A stretch of DNA of 64,000 bases from Candidatus Gastranaerophilales bacterium (GTDB lineage Bacteria; Cyanobacteriota; Vampirovibrionia; Gastranaerophilales; Gastranaerophilaceae), in contig CALUUI010000001.1 in NCBI GenBank assembly GCA_944323925.1, positions 181,636 through 245,635 of the forward strand. The letters are read 5' to 3'. The notes under the pieces are model-generated. The model saw nothing but the letters and a program-made list of their open reading frames with translations, ran no database searches and had not been told where the DNA came from. Position numbers and translations under genes: made by a program. This document shows positions 1-8,500 of this stretch, piece by piece; the first letter of the stretch is position 1; each line of letters starts with the position of its first letter.

Positions 1-1
1 A

Positions 2-835
2 AAAAGAGTTTTTTCAAGAGTAACAATAAAACCGTATAAAGAAGAATATCCGTATAGCTTGTCTAATGCGGATTATTCAGGTTCAGATATGCAAGAGGGA
101 AAATTTGATTCTGTTGAATTTATAAGCAGTAATTTTGAAGATACAATCGCTAGAGGAGCTATATTTATAGATTGTGATTTTTCAAAGTGTAAATTCAATG
201 AAAAAAGTGACTTTGAAGGTGCAAGTTTTAATAACAGCGTGTTTTATGATACCAAATTTAATGGTGCAAATTTGAAGAGATGTAATCTTATTGGTGCAGA
301 TTTATCGGAAACAGATTTTGCTGAATTGCCAGATGAAAAAATAGCAGGTAGTTTTTATGATGTTAGTACTTCTTTTCCGGAAGGGTATAAACCGGAAGAA
401 CATGGATTGATTCCTCTTAATAAAAAAGCCGATCTTAGCAATTGTAATTTTTCACATATGAAAGTAAGAAATACGCTTTCAGGTGAACAATATATATTCT
501 CAGGTTCAAATCTAAGACGGGCGGATTTTAGCGGAGCTGAATTAGGGTCTTGTGATTTTAGTGCTGCAAAGCTTCATGATGCTTGTTTTAAAGAAGCAAA
601 AATGCAAGGTGCTAATTTTGAAGATGCAGTACTATATAATGCGAATCTTATAGGCGGTGATTTTAGAAATGCGAATTTTAGAAATGCAGATTTACGCTGG
701 GCTAAACTTGTCGACGCAAATTTAGATGGTGCTGATTTTACAGGCGCAAAGTATGTTAAAAATGCTACAGAGTTTCCTAAGAACTTTAATCCCAAAGCTC
801 ACGGTATGGTAGAAGTTCCGCTCAAGTTAGCGTAG
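2..835 (+). CDS. Pentapeptide-repeat protein (5' end outside window)
   Basis: The frame is open from base 2. The first in-frame start-like codon (TTG at 59) is not the true start, because the residues before it (KPYKEEYPYSLSNADYSG) align with the interior of the next gene (KPYSGEFQYNLSNADYSG). The gene is therefore truncated by the window edge and its N-terminal part is missing. The protein is built of A(D/N)Lxx/F pentapeptide repeats, which form a right-handed quadrilateral beta-helix. Two helix blocks are each closed by a cap of the type T-x-F-P-x-(G/N)-(F/Y)-x-P-x-x-x-G-(L/M), near the middle and at the C-terminus. No enzyme motif is visible. The next pentapeptide gene starts 16 nt downstream. 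Function unknown; such helices usually mediate protein binding. Confidence 0.85.
   Translation, partial: KRVFSRVTIKPYKEEYPYSLSNADYSGSDMQEGKFDSVEFISSNFEDTIARGAIFIDCDFSKCKFNEKSDFEGASFNNSVFYDTKFNGANLKRCNLIGADLSETDFAELPDEKIAGSFYDVSTSFPEGYKPEEHGLIPLNKKADLSNCNFSHMKVRNTLSGEQYIFSGSNLRRADFSGAELGSCDFSAAKLHDACFKEAKMQGANFEDAVLYNANLIGGDFRNANFRNADLRWAKLVDANLDGADFTGAKYVKNATEFPKNFNPKAHGMVEVPLKLA
59..310 (+). repeat. Direct repeat copy A (pentapeptide genes)
   Basis: This block is nearly identical at DNA level to 1656-1907 (offset 1597 bp), including third codon positions. It covers the start of the homologous half of the two neighbouring pentapeptide genes. It points to a recent tandem duplication or gene conversion. 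Confidence 0.85.
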
Positions 836-851
836 ATTAAGGAGTGATATT

Positions 852-2471
852 ATGATAAATAAGGTACAATTAATAAATTTATTATCTAAAACAAATAGAG
901 CTGATAACCAAAAAACAAAAAATAATATTAATAGTTATCAAATAAATTATCAAAATCAAACAAAAAAATCCTTTACCGCAATTTCACCGGAGCTTTTACA
1001 AGTATACTCAGGGGTAAATTTTTCTGGTTGTAAAACAAATTACAAATGGATGTTATCGGCTGCTGCCGGTTATGTACCTTTGGTCATTACCGCCGGTCTT
1101 GATATGACAAAATCTATATCTAAACCAGCCTTTCCTAATTTAGATTCTAATGGCGGAGATTGGTCAAATGTTAATATGGAAAATGTTTATTTAAAAAATG
1201 CGAAGCTAACAAATTCTAATTTTAAATCTACAAGTATGGCAAATGTAAAATTACATTATTCGGATTTAAGTAATTCAGTATTTGATAGAGTTAATGCACT
1301 AAGGGGCAAGTTTTTATATTCGAATTTTAGTAATACAAAACTAGAAAATTCAGAATTCGTTGGCGCAAATTTTCAAAAAGCCGATTTTAAAAATTCGATA
1401 ATTAAAAATTCAAATTTTAGTAATGCAAATTTCCTTGGTGCTAATTTAAGTGAAGTATTGAGTATTGATGATGACTCAATTTTTGTAGGTTCTATTTATG
1501 ATAGTGATACAAGATTTCCGACAGGTTTTGATCCTGAATCAAGAGGAATGATAAAGCTAAAAGACATCGGAAATATTTCTGCCATAGGAAAAAATTCAAA
1601 GAGCATCTTTTCAGGGATAGTGATTAAACCATATAGTGGAGAGTTTCAATATAACTTGTCCAATGCAGATTATTCAGGTTCAGATATGCAAGAGGGAAAG
1701 TTTGATTCTGTTGAATTTATAAGCAGTAATTTTGAAGATACAATCGCCAGAGGAGCTATTTTTATAGATTGTGATTTTTCAAAGTGTAAATTCAATGAAA
1801 AAAGCGATTTCTCTAATGTAAGTTTTAATAACAGTATATTTTATGATACCAAATTTAATGGTGCAAATTTGAAGAGGTGCAATTTTATAGGTGCTGATTT
1901 ATCAAATTCCGATTTTGCTGAGTTGCCTGATTCTAATATTACAGATTGTATTTATGATTATAGTACATCTTTCCCGGAAGGATATAATCCTATTGAGCAC
2001 GGACTAATTTTAGTAGGGCATAATGCAAATTTAAGTGAATATGATTTTTCACATGCTGTAATGAGAAATTTATTTTTAGATGACCAATATAATTTCCAAG
2101 GTAAGTGTTTTAGAAGAGCAGATTTCTCCGGCTCAAAAATGAATAAAGTGATTTTTAAAGATTGTAGGATGAAAGAAATGTGTTTAAAAGAAGTCGAAAT
2201 GCAAAGTGCGGATTTTGAAGGTGCATATTTGTATGGTGCAAACCTTACAGGTGGAAATTTTAAAAATGCAAATTTTAAAAATGCTGATTTAAGCTGGGCA
2301 AATTTAGCTGGTGCAAATTTAGAAGGTGCAGATTTTGTAGGTGCAAAGTATACAAAAGGGACAAAATTTCCGGAAGATTTTGAACCGAATAAATATGGAA
2401 TGATAGAAATACCATTAAAAGAAAATTCCAAAGGAGATATAAATGAAAATATATGCTATGCAAAATTATAA
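852..2471 (+). CDS. Pentapeptide-repeat protein, 539 aa
   Basis: ATG at 852 is preceded by AAGGAG. Residues 1-60 are polar and Asn/Gln-rich. A hydrophobic stretch near residues 66-84 (WMLSAAAGYVPLVITAGLDM) could be a membrane segment or secretion element. Pentapeptide repeats run from about residue 95 to 520 in three blocks, each ending in the cap motif FPxGFxPxxxGM or a close variant. The C-terminal half duplicates the preceding gene, almost base for base over about 250 bp. The gene overlaps the downstream kinase-like gene by 29 nt, so the three form one transcription unit. No catalytic motif is seen. A scaffold or host-interaction protein is possible, but the function is unknown. Confidence 0.85.
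   Translation: MINKVQLINLLSKTNRADNQKTKNNINSYQINYQNQTKKSFTAISPELLQVYSGVNFSGCKTNYKWMLSAAAGYVPLVITAGLDMTKSISKPAFPNLDSNGGDWSNVNMENVYLKNAKLTNSNFKSTSMANVKLHYSDLSNSVFDRVNALRGKFLYSNFSNTKLENSEFVGANFQKADFKNSIIKNSNFSNANFLGANLSEVLSIDDDSIFVGSIYDSDTRFPTGFDPESRGMIKLKDIGNISAIGKNSKSIFSGIVIKPYSGEFQYNLSNADYSGSDMQEGKFDSVEFISSNFEDTIARGAIFIDCDFSKCKFNEKSDFSNVSFNNSIFYDTKFNGANLKRCNFIGADLSNSDFAELPDSNITDCIYDYSTSFPEGYNPIEHGLILVGHNANLSEYDFSHAVMRNLFLDDQYNFQGKCFRRADFSGSKMNKVIFKDCRMKEMCLKEVEMQSADFEGAYLYGANLTGGNFKNANFKNADLSWANLAGANLEGADFVGAKYTKGTKFPEDFEPNKYGMIEIPLKENSKGDINENICYAKL
1656..1907 (+). repeat. Direct repeat copy B (pentapeptide genes)
   Basis: Second copy of the block at 59-310. Differences are scattered single bases plus one short diverged patch around 1808-1822. 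Confidence 0.85.
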
Positions 2472-4140
2472 TTTAATAAAACAAAATTTATTAAATTTCA
2501 CCAGTAAGGTAAAAAATGTAAATTATGGAAAAATTAATGACGAGTATAAAGATAAAGTAGATCGTTTTGATGATGGGGAACGTTCAGAAGCGGAATATTT
2601 GGGACATGGTTTATTTGCAAAGGTATATAGATTTATTGATACAGACTTTGTTATAAAACAATATAATAAAGGCATGCCATTATCAGATTGCAGGCAAGAG
2701 GCAAAAATGCTGGAAAAAGTCGGCGAATTATCCGGCTCGCAGCAATTAATGGCACAAGTTACTACTGAAAATGGTAATGAATATTTGATATCTACTCTGG
2801 TAAAAGGTGAGGAACCTGATCCGGATGCCAATCCTTTTAACAAAGTTGCTCTTAAAAGTTTTATGAATACGCTAGCTGAACTTGATAAAAAAGGTGTGTA
2901 TCATAATGATTTAAATACCGGAAATTGTAAAGTCGATTCGCAAACCGGACAAATAGGGCTTTTAGATTATCAGTTTGCAATGGATATGGAGCCTTCAAAT
3001 AAATACAGTAATTTACAAAATTTATTGTTTCCTGAATGTACTCTGCCGGCAAATATTCAGATGTTTGAGATGGCAAACTTACCCTCTTATATTAAGCATT
3101 TAGGACCATATAGGGCGAAAGATTTCTTTAAAGATTATCTTAGTATAAAATCCGATTATCATACTAAGAGGTACCATTATTATAGAAATGTAAAGATCCC
3201 CGGTGTTACTCCCGAAAATATTGAATATGAAATGCTGATGTCCAGAGTCCTAAAACGCCCATCTGATAAAGTTGTTGATTTATATGCAAAAAAATCTCAA
3301 GTGATGTACTCCTTTAGAAACGCTTTTGGACTAACAGATGAAAATACTCGTGATATAAAACGACCTAATCTTCCGGCTGCCGGGGCTGCGTATTTGTATG
3401 CTGCATATCAAGCGTATGAATATTTGACTAAAGTTAATAATATTATTTCAACCGAAACTGACACTAACCTTGTAAAGCTAATGAAAACAGAGAAAAAAGT
3501 GGCACAATATTGGTTAGATAAATTATCTGATAGCGCATTAGGTACTTCTCAATGGCATACAAGAAATGCACAAGGTGAATCAGCCCTTCTGGGAGCTAAA
3601 GATAAATATCCAGAAAGCATGGACTATTACATGTATGCGCCGATTGATAAAATTGATGATATGTATACAACAATAACAAATAATGATAATTCAGGGAAAA
3701 TAGATGTGCTTACTTTTCCATACTCAACCGGATTAAATAGTGACTATAAAGAACTGTTTACATTAAAAGACAGTTTGAAGTTGAATGATTTCCCAGCTTC
3801 TGATAGAGATTTATTCGCACGTTTTAATTCCTGCTTTAAGGATTACGAAGCTGCATTAAATAATGCAAAAGTCATTGCTTTACCTATGTTACATGCGTTC
3901 ACACTTTATAGTGCAGTACAATTATTTAAGCACGGAAGATATAACTCTAAGGTTGGCTTATTAAAAAATAGATTAGAAAAAATGGCGGAGCCCTTAATAG
4001 AATGTGTTGTTGATGCCGTAAAAGGTAAAGGTGGGGTGTTGTCAGAGGCCTTGAGAAAAGACTATAATTTGAGTAATATATATGCAAAAAACAATGTAGC
4101 AAATCGAAAGTTTAAAGACTATATAAAATTGTATTATTAA
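2443..4140 (+). CDS. Protein-kinase-like fold protein, 565 aa
   Basis: The start at 2443 is chosen for AAGGAG six bases upstream, although it lies inside the preceding gene. Residues 53-62 (LGHGLFAKVY) resemble a kinase glycine-rich loop. K72 in VIK fits the ATP-anchoring lysine and E86 could be the alpha-C glutamate. H154-N161 (HNDLNTGN) matches the catalytic loop HxDxxxxN with D156 and N161. D175 in LLDYQF sits where DFG is expected, but with YQ in place of FG. The remaining 380 residues are alpha-helical and unassigned. The short N-terminus contains LLNFTSK. Cotranscription with pentapeptide proteins suggests an accessory, perhaps effector-like, role. The kinase call comes from motif reading only, and the protein could be a divergent small-molecule kinase. 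Confidence 0.6.
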   Translation: MKIYAMQNYNLIKQNLLNFTSKVKNVNYGKINDEYKDKVDRFDDGERSEAEYLGHGLFAKVYRFIDTDFVIKQYNKGMPLSDCRQEAKMLEKVGELSGSQQLMAQVTTENGNEYLISTLVKGEEPDPDANPFNKVALKSFMNTLAELDKKGVYHNDLNTGNCKVDSQTGQIGLLDYQFAMDMEPSNKYSNLQNLLFPECTLPANIQMFEMANLPSYIKHLGPYRAKDFFKDYLSIKSDYHTKRYHYYRNVKIPGVTPENIEYEMLMSRVLKRPSDKVVDLYAKKSQVMYSFRNAFGLTDENTRDIKRPNLPAAGAAYLYAAYQAYEYLTKVNNIISTETDTNLVKLMKTEKKVAQYWLDKLSDSALGTSQWHTRNAQGESALLGAKDKYPESMDYYMYAPIDKIDDMYTTITNNDNSGKIDVLTFPYSTGLNSDYKELFTLKDSLKLNDFPASDRDLFARFNSCFKDYEAALNNAKVIALPMLHAFTLYSAVQLFKHGRYNSKVGLLKNRLEKMAEPLIECVVDAVKGKGGVLSEALRKDYNLSNIYAKNNVANRKFKDYIKLYY

Positions 4141-4199
4141 TTGATAGAATATAAAGATTTGAAATTTGTAAACTTTTGTAAATAAATGAGCTCTTTTAT

Positions 4200-4226
4200 T
4201 AAAGATTATTGAATTTTTGCCGATAA
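4200..4226 (+). promoter_or_regulatory. Sigma-28 (FliA) class promoter
   Basis: TAAA at 4200-4203, a spacer of exactly 15 nt, then GCCGATAA at 4219-4226. This matches the enterobacterial FliA consensus TAAA-N15-GCCGATAA. Transcription would start about 25-30 nt before the gene at 4261, leaving room for its AAAGGAG ribosome site. Confidence 0.88.
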
Positions 4227-4260
4227 CAAGAGTACAAGGGAAAACGATAAAGGAGCTAAA

Positions 4261-5337
4261 ATGGGTTTAGCATGTTCACAAGTTAGATTGTTAACGCTTA
4301 TTAGCCGAAAGGGTGATAACGAGCTTGAAACTATGCTAATTTCTAATAAGAAATTAGCCCTTTCTCGTGAACAAAGTAACTTATCTCAAGAGTATTATAG
4401 CAAGTTACAAAACAAAAAGATTAATTATTATAATAATGGTGCTTATTGTCCTATTACTTACAGTTATTTAATGGGTGATAGTTCAATGAAAAGTTCTTTT
4501 GTTGATAATATAGCAATTGAAATGATAACGGATGCAGATATAAAAGCGGAATTAGCAGCACAAGGTGTAACAACATCAACACCCGTAACTAAAACGGATA
4601 ATTCGGTAATCTTAACAGATTATAGAGGATTGGTTGTTCTAAACAAAGAGTACTCAAATGCGATAATTGCGGCTTGCGGATCCGATGTTAGCTGTGACGG
4701 AAATGGTAGGGGCAGTACTTTTAAAGCTTCATATATTCCTGAAATTATTGCTCAGTATATGGGATATGCTAAGGATTCTACGGAGTATAAATCTTTAATG
4801 GCTGTTTATAATAATGATACAGCTGCACTGGAAGAATTAGGCTTGGCTACTCATAATATAGACGGAACCAAAGAAGATGGAACGGTTGTAACAAGTGGTT
4901 TTACATCAACTAGCCGAGGGGTAGCATATCAAGAAATTATTGATTTCTATAAACCAATATTTCAAGCGTGTGCTTCTAATGGTTGGACAACCGAATATAC
5001 AAGTAATTTATCTGATAGTGATTATATGAGTAACGCTTTAACAAGTGGTATTTTTCATCTTCAAACTGTTGACAATTATGGGGAATATGAAACAGGAACT
5101 TCTTTACAATATTATTTGAACGCTGCTTTTGTTACTGAACGCAGAGACTCTGTTGAACAAGAAGAAATTACTGCTTGGTATAATGCTGAAAAAGAAAAAA
5201 TTTCTGCAAAAGAAGATTACTGGGATGTTCAGCTTCAAAATTTATCTACTGAACTTTCAGCGATTGAAACAGAAATTGAATCTGTCCAATCTTTGATAGA
5301 TGATGCTATATCGTCTGTATTTGATTGGGGTGCATAA
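4261..5337 (+). CDS. Sigma-28-controlled protein of unknown function, 358 aa
   Basis: ATG at 4261 follows AAAGGAG. There is no signal peptide or membrane segment. The N-terminus (MGLACSQVRLLTLISRKGDN, then a helix with LALSREQSNLSQEYYSKLQ) looks like a structured helical head. The middle is Thr/Ser/Asn-rich with paired cysteines near residues 141 and 147. The last 60 residues are a predicted coiled coil. The sigma-28 promoter and the facing flagellar operon place it in the late flagellar regulon. It could be a flagellum-exported or filament-associated protein, but no known flagellin, FliD, FlgK/L or chemotaxis domain is recognisable. Confidence 0.75.
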   Translation: MGLACSQVRLLTLISRKGDNELETMLISNKKLALSREQSNLSQEYYSKLQNKKINYYNNGAYCPITYSYLMGDSSMKSSFVDNIAIEMITDADIKAELAAQGVTTSTPVTKTDNSVILTDYRGLVVLNKEYSNAIIAACGSDVSCDGNGRGSTFKASYIPEIIAQYMGYAKDSTEYKSLMAVYNNDTAALEELGLATHNIDGTKEDGTVVTSGFTSTSRGVAYQEIIDFYKPIFQACASNGWTTEYTSNLSDSDYMSNALTSGIFHLQTVDNYGEYETGTSLQYYLNAAFVTERRDSVEQEEITAWYNAEKEKISAKEDYWDVQLQNLSTELSAIETEIESVQSLIDDAISSVFDWGA

Positions 5338-5343
5338 AATAAA

Positions 5344-5367
5344 AAAGGAACTTAATTAAGTTCCTTT
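5344..5367 (-). terminator. Intrinsic terminator of the flagellar operon
   Basis: A perfect 24-nt palindrome (12-bp half AAAGGAACTTAA). Read on the minus strand it is followed by a T-run (complement of the A-tract 5338-5346), so it ends the hook-protein operon. It also lies just past the plus-strand gene and may work weakly in both directions. Confidence 0.8.
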
Positions 5368-5406
5368 CGTAACGGAGTTTAACTTGATTTGTTAACTTAT
5401 TAAATA

Positions 5407-6240
5407 TTAGGTAACAAGTTGCATTGCGTTTTCCAGTAGTTCTTTATTAGATTTGATTAGTGCATTAACCAATTCCATTTGAACTTTTGCTTGTTGGTAT
5501 TCTGCAATGTTATTTTTGAAATCAGTATTTGACATTTCTAATAGTCCTGAACGGATTTCGCCACGTCCTACAACTGGTTTACCTGATTCACTTGTTTCTA
5601 CATATTTGCTGTCTGAAATTTCATATAGTCCGTTTGGATTATGGAAATTTGCGGTTGCAATTTTATATAGAGGTACGGAACGTGTTCCGTTGTCTGCCTT
5701 ACCATAGATTGTTCCATCGGTTCTTATTTCGTATTCATCATATTTACCTAAGAACTTTCCGTTGTTAGGGTCAATCCAAAGTTTTATATTGGTCGTCGGA
5801 ATGCTCAAAGCCCCGCCTTTTAGCGCTGTCTCTTGGTATAAATCGGCGCTAATAGATTTTGTACCGGACATTATTTCACCTTTATCATTTAATATATATC
5901 CTTGAACGGTATCACCGTCATTTGCTCGGTAAACACCTTCCGAGTCAAAAGTAAATTCACCGTGACGCGTATATGCTACTTTCCCTTCGGCATTTCTTAC
6001 TATAAAGTAACCGGAACCTTCAAAAAATAAGTTTTCATTTGATGTTCCGGGGGTTGATTTACCTTGACCTTGGTTTTTTAGTGGATGATCAACAATTGCA
6101 CCGCCAAGGAAGGTTTGAAAGTTGATTTTGTTTTCCTTAAACCCAGGGGTATAAAGATTAGTCATGTTATCGGCTAATACATTTATCCATTGGTTCGTTG
6201 CACGTTGTGTATTAAGTGCGGTTGTGAAAGAATCATTCAT
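5407..6240 (-). CDS. Flagellar hook/basal-body rod protein (FlgE/F/G family)
   Basis: 277 aa. The N-terminus (ALNTQRATNQWINVLADNMTN followed by TPGFKE) is the N-terminal rod domain shared by FlgB/C/E/F/G. The central SGYFIVRNAEGKVAYTRHGEF stretch is the FlgF/G/E core. The C-terminus (SNTDFKNNIAEYQQAKVQME) is the matching C-terminal rod helix. Length fits FlgF or FlgG better than a full FlgE hook protein, and I cannot decide which. It overlaps the upstream fliK-like gene by 8 nt and is the last gene of the fliJ-fliK-hook operon. Confidence 0.88.
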   Translation of the reverse strand: MNDSFTTALNTQRATNQWINVLADNMTNLYTPGFKENKINFQTFLGGAIVDHPLKNQGQGKSTPGTSNENLFFEGSGYFIVRNAEGKVAYTRHGEFTFDSEGVYRANDGDTVQGYILNDKGEIMSGTKSISADLYQETALKGGALSIPTTNIKLWIDPNNGKFLGKYDEYEIRTDGTIYGKADNGTRSVPLYKIATANFHNPNGLYEISDSKYVETSESGKPVVGRGEIRSGLLEMSNTDFKNNIAEYQQAKVQMELVNALIKSNKELLENAMQLVT

Positions 6241-7294
6241 TGTTTTTATCCTTTTTGTTTTGTTCTTGTTCGTTTTCTCGTTTTTGTCTTTGGTGGGTTA
6301 ATTCATCATAAGGTAGCCCTTCTTCCTCGAAGCGTTGGACTAAATTTGATAAATTATTTCGAAGGTAATTTTCTGCTACATCACTGCCAGGTATAAAATT
6401 TGCAGAAATTTTTCCTTCTTTACTTAGTTTTATAATGACGGATATATCATTGTCAAAATTTATTCTGAATGCTTTATTATTCTTCATACTCTCCAGCATC
6501 ATATTGGTCAATGTTTCAGACACGGCAACACTTTTTTGTGTTTTGTTAATTTCTTGGAGGGTATTAAAATCAAATTCATTATTTGTTGCTAAATTTACGA
6601 AAAACTGTACATCATTTCTTGTCATATTAAGGCTCGATGCATTTACAGTTTTGTCAACAACATCACCTATTTTATCGCTGTCTTGGCTTTTAGAGGCTAA
6701 TACTTTATTTACCATTGCTATATTTTCTGCCATGCTTGATAGAACTTGACTATCTTCCTGCATATCCTCGCTGGATTCTTGAAAACTGCCGTTATTTATG
6801 AATGATGAAAATGCCTCATTGCTGTTTTGAGCAAAACTTATATCTGTCTTGATGTCTGACAGGTTATCTTGTTTGATAGGTTGTAAGTTTATATCATTGT
6901 TTAGCAATTGGTTATTAAACTCCTTATTCGAATTAACGGGTGCTTTATTACCTTGGTTTAATCCATTTTCTGAAAAATCATTCGTTTGATTGAGTACGTT
7001 TGTTATTTCCTCTATCGTTGAGTTTAATTCTTTTGTTTCATCTTCTGTTTCGATTGTATCAGTTTTATTGTTGTTGTGTTTTGTATTGGTTTCTTTTATT
7101 TCTTCCTTTTGATTTTCAGGATTAGAATTCTTTTCATTAATAGCTTCTTTTGTTTTGTCTTCTTTTATAGTATTCTTTTTTAAATCTTCTATTTCTGCCT
7201 TAAAGTCTTTTTCAGTACTGGTTGCGCGTGTAGAACTTTTGCTCGTTTCACGTGTCTTTTCTATATTTACTACTGAACTTGTTTCTATATTCAT
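6233..7294 (-). CDS. fliK: Hook-length control protein, FliK-like
   Basis: The longer frame reaches 7360, but the ATG at 7294 has AGGAG five bases upstream and avoids overlap with fliJ, giving 353 aa. The first 200 residues are extremely polar (Asn, Lys, Glu, Thr), as in FliK ruler regions. The C-terminal ~90 residues contain a hydrophobic beta-rich stretch (FRINFDNDISVIIKLSKEGK ... LRNNLSNLVQRFEEEGLPYD) like the substrate-switch domain, where FliK has an LxPxxLG-type core and a Leu-rich helix. The tail is charged. Position between fliJ and a hook/rod gene supports the call; sequence alone is only moderate evidence. Confidence 0.65.
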   Translation of the reverse strand: MNIETSSVVNIEKTRETSKSSTRATSTEKDFKAEIEDLKKNTIKEDKTKEAINEKNSNPENQKEEIKETNTKHNNNKTDTIETEDETKELNSTIEEITNVLNQTNDFSENGLNQGNKAPVNSNKEFNNQLLNNDINLQPIKQDNLSDIKTDISFAQNSNEAFSSFINNGSFQESSEDMQEDSQVLSSMAENIAMVNKVLASKSQDSDKIGDVVDKTVNASSLNMTRNDVQFFVNLATNNEFDFNTLQEINKTQKSVAVSETLTNMMLESMKNNKAFRINFDNDISVIIKLSKEGKISANFIPGSDVAENYLRNNLSNLVQRFEEEGLPYDELTHQRQKRENEQEQNKKDKNNE

Positions 7295-7307
7295 TTTTAC
7301 TCCTATT

Positions 7308-7757
7308 CTAATTTCCTTCTGCCGCTTTCTCTTGCTTGTTTTGATAGTATCTTTGTACACCTATCTCTGAAAACTGTTTTAATTCTATTTTCTTCTGTTC
7401 ATAATCGTATTCTTCTTTTTGATGTTCTTTGTGTTTTTCTAATACTTTTACTTTTTGTTCTGCGTGAGCAAGATTTAGCAGTTCTTCATCTAATTTCTTT
7501 TGCATTTCTTGACGGTGTGCTTCAAGTTCTTCGGCTTTGTCCCACAAATGGTGTAAGTATTTGTCATAGTATTCCATTAGTTTGAAATCTGCTACTCGTT
7601 TGTTTTGGATTGTTATTTCTATTTCTTCATTGTTTTTGGCTATTGCATCTTCTGCTTCTGCTACACGCTGTTGAGCTTCTTGTACAACAAGAAGTTGTTT
7701 TTCTTTTTCTCTTATTCTAAAATCAAGTACTTTTTGTAAGCGGTATACAAATGGCAT
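7308..7757 (-). CDS. fliJ: Flagellar export chaperone FliJ
   Basis: 149 aa, almost entirely a charged two-stranded coiled coil, the normal FliJ size. The N-terminus (FVYRLQKVLDFRIREKEKQ) is the characteristic FliJ opening. FliJ interacts with the FliI ATPase and escorts export substrates of the flagellar type III apparatus. It is the first gene of the operon and is followed 13 nt later by the fliK-like gene. fliI is not in this window. Confidence 0.85.
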   Translation of the reverse strand: MPFVYRLQKVLDFRIREKEKQLLVVQEAQQRVAEAEDAIAKNNEEIEITIQNKRVADFKLMEYYDKYLHHLWDKAEELEAHRQEMQKKLDEELLNLAHAEQKVKVLEKHKEHQKEEYDYEQKKIELKQFSEIGVQRYYQNKQEKAAEGN

Positions 7758-7858
7758 TTTATATTATTCTCACTTTACTTACCATTATTGTTCATTTTAT
7801 ATTGGTTTGCGTACCTCTGTTTGTATGATTAATGTTGTTTCCCTAAAAGGCAACTTTA

Positions 7859-7867
7859 TGATATAAT
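7859..7867 (+). promoter_or_regulatory. Extended -10 promoter, leaderless ribE
   Basis: TGA-TATAAT with 6 nt to the ribE ATG and no ribosome-binding site, so transcription should begin at or next to the start codon. Confidence 0.75.
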
Positions 7868-7873
7868 GAGCTT

Positions 7874-8500
7874 ATGTTTACAGGTCTTGTAGAAACAGTT
7901 GGTACTATCACGTCAATAAATCAAAAAGAGATTGTTATAAAAACAACTCTTGCGCCTGATTTGTCTTGTGGCGATAGTGTTGCGGTTAACGGGGTTTGCT
8001 TAACGGTGACAAAAAAATCACATGATGGTTTTTGTGCCGATATTTCGCCCGAAACATTTTCGGTAACTGCTCTAGGAGATAAAAAAACAGGAGAAAAAGT
8101 AAATCTTGAAAGGGCTTTAACTCTTAATTCAAGGTTGGACGGGCATTTGGTCTATGGTCATATTGATTCAGTTGCAAAAGTTTCTAATATTTTAAAAACT
8201 TCTGAATTTTACATCTTTTCTTTTTCTGTAAAACCTGAATTTGAAAAATATCTTGTGAAAAAAGGTTCTATTGCTGTTGATGGAATAAGTTTAACAATTG
8301 CAGATGTCAGAAATAATATTTTTGATGTTGCTGTTATTCCTCATACATATGAAAAAACAGTATTATCAAGTCTAAAATGTAATGACTGTGTTAATATTGA
8401 ATTTGATATAATTGTAAAGTATCTTGAAAAACGGCTTTCAATGTATCATAATAGTTCTAAGGTAACTTTAGAGTTGTTGGAAGAAAACGGGTTTGTATGA
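7874..8500 (+). CDS. ribE: Riboflavin synthase alpha subunit
   Basis: 208 aa. Makes riboflavin from two 6,7-dimethyl-8-ribityllumazine molecules. The canonical start MFTGLVE and two homologous lumazine-binding barrels are visible (about 1-95 and 96-195; LDGHLVYGHIDS opens the second). The VNGVCLTV and VDGISLTI segments occupy equivalent positions in the two halves. It overlaps ribBA by 4 nt (ATGA). No FMN riboswitch fits in the 116-nt upstream gap. ribD and ribH are not in this window. Confidence 0.96.
   Translation: MFTGLVETVGTITSINQKEIVIKTTLAPDLSCGDSVAVNGVCLTVTKKSHDGFCADISPETFSVTALGDKKTGEKVNLERALTLNSRLDGHLVYGHIDSVAKVSNILKTSEFYIFSFSVKPEFEKYLVKKGSIAVDGISLTIADVRNNIFDVAVIPHTYEKTVLSSLKCNDCVNIEFDIIVKYLEKRLSMYHNSSKVTLELLEENGFV

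Noticed and set aside
1958..2431. 157-aa open frame on the minus strand
   Set aside because: Shadow of the pentapeptide repeats; the periodic codons keep the reverse frame open.
7294..7360. 22-codon extension of the fliK-like gene into fliJ
   Set aside because: ATG 7294 has AGGAG and the extension overlaps fliJ in another frame.
7758..7873. FMN riboswitch before ribE
   Set aside because: The gap is 116 nt, shared with fliJ, and a leaderless promoter abuts the ATG; no RFN-like helices seen.
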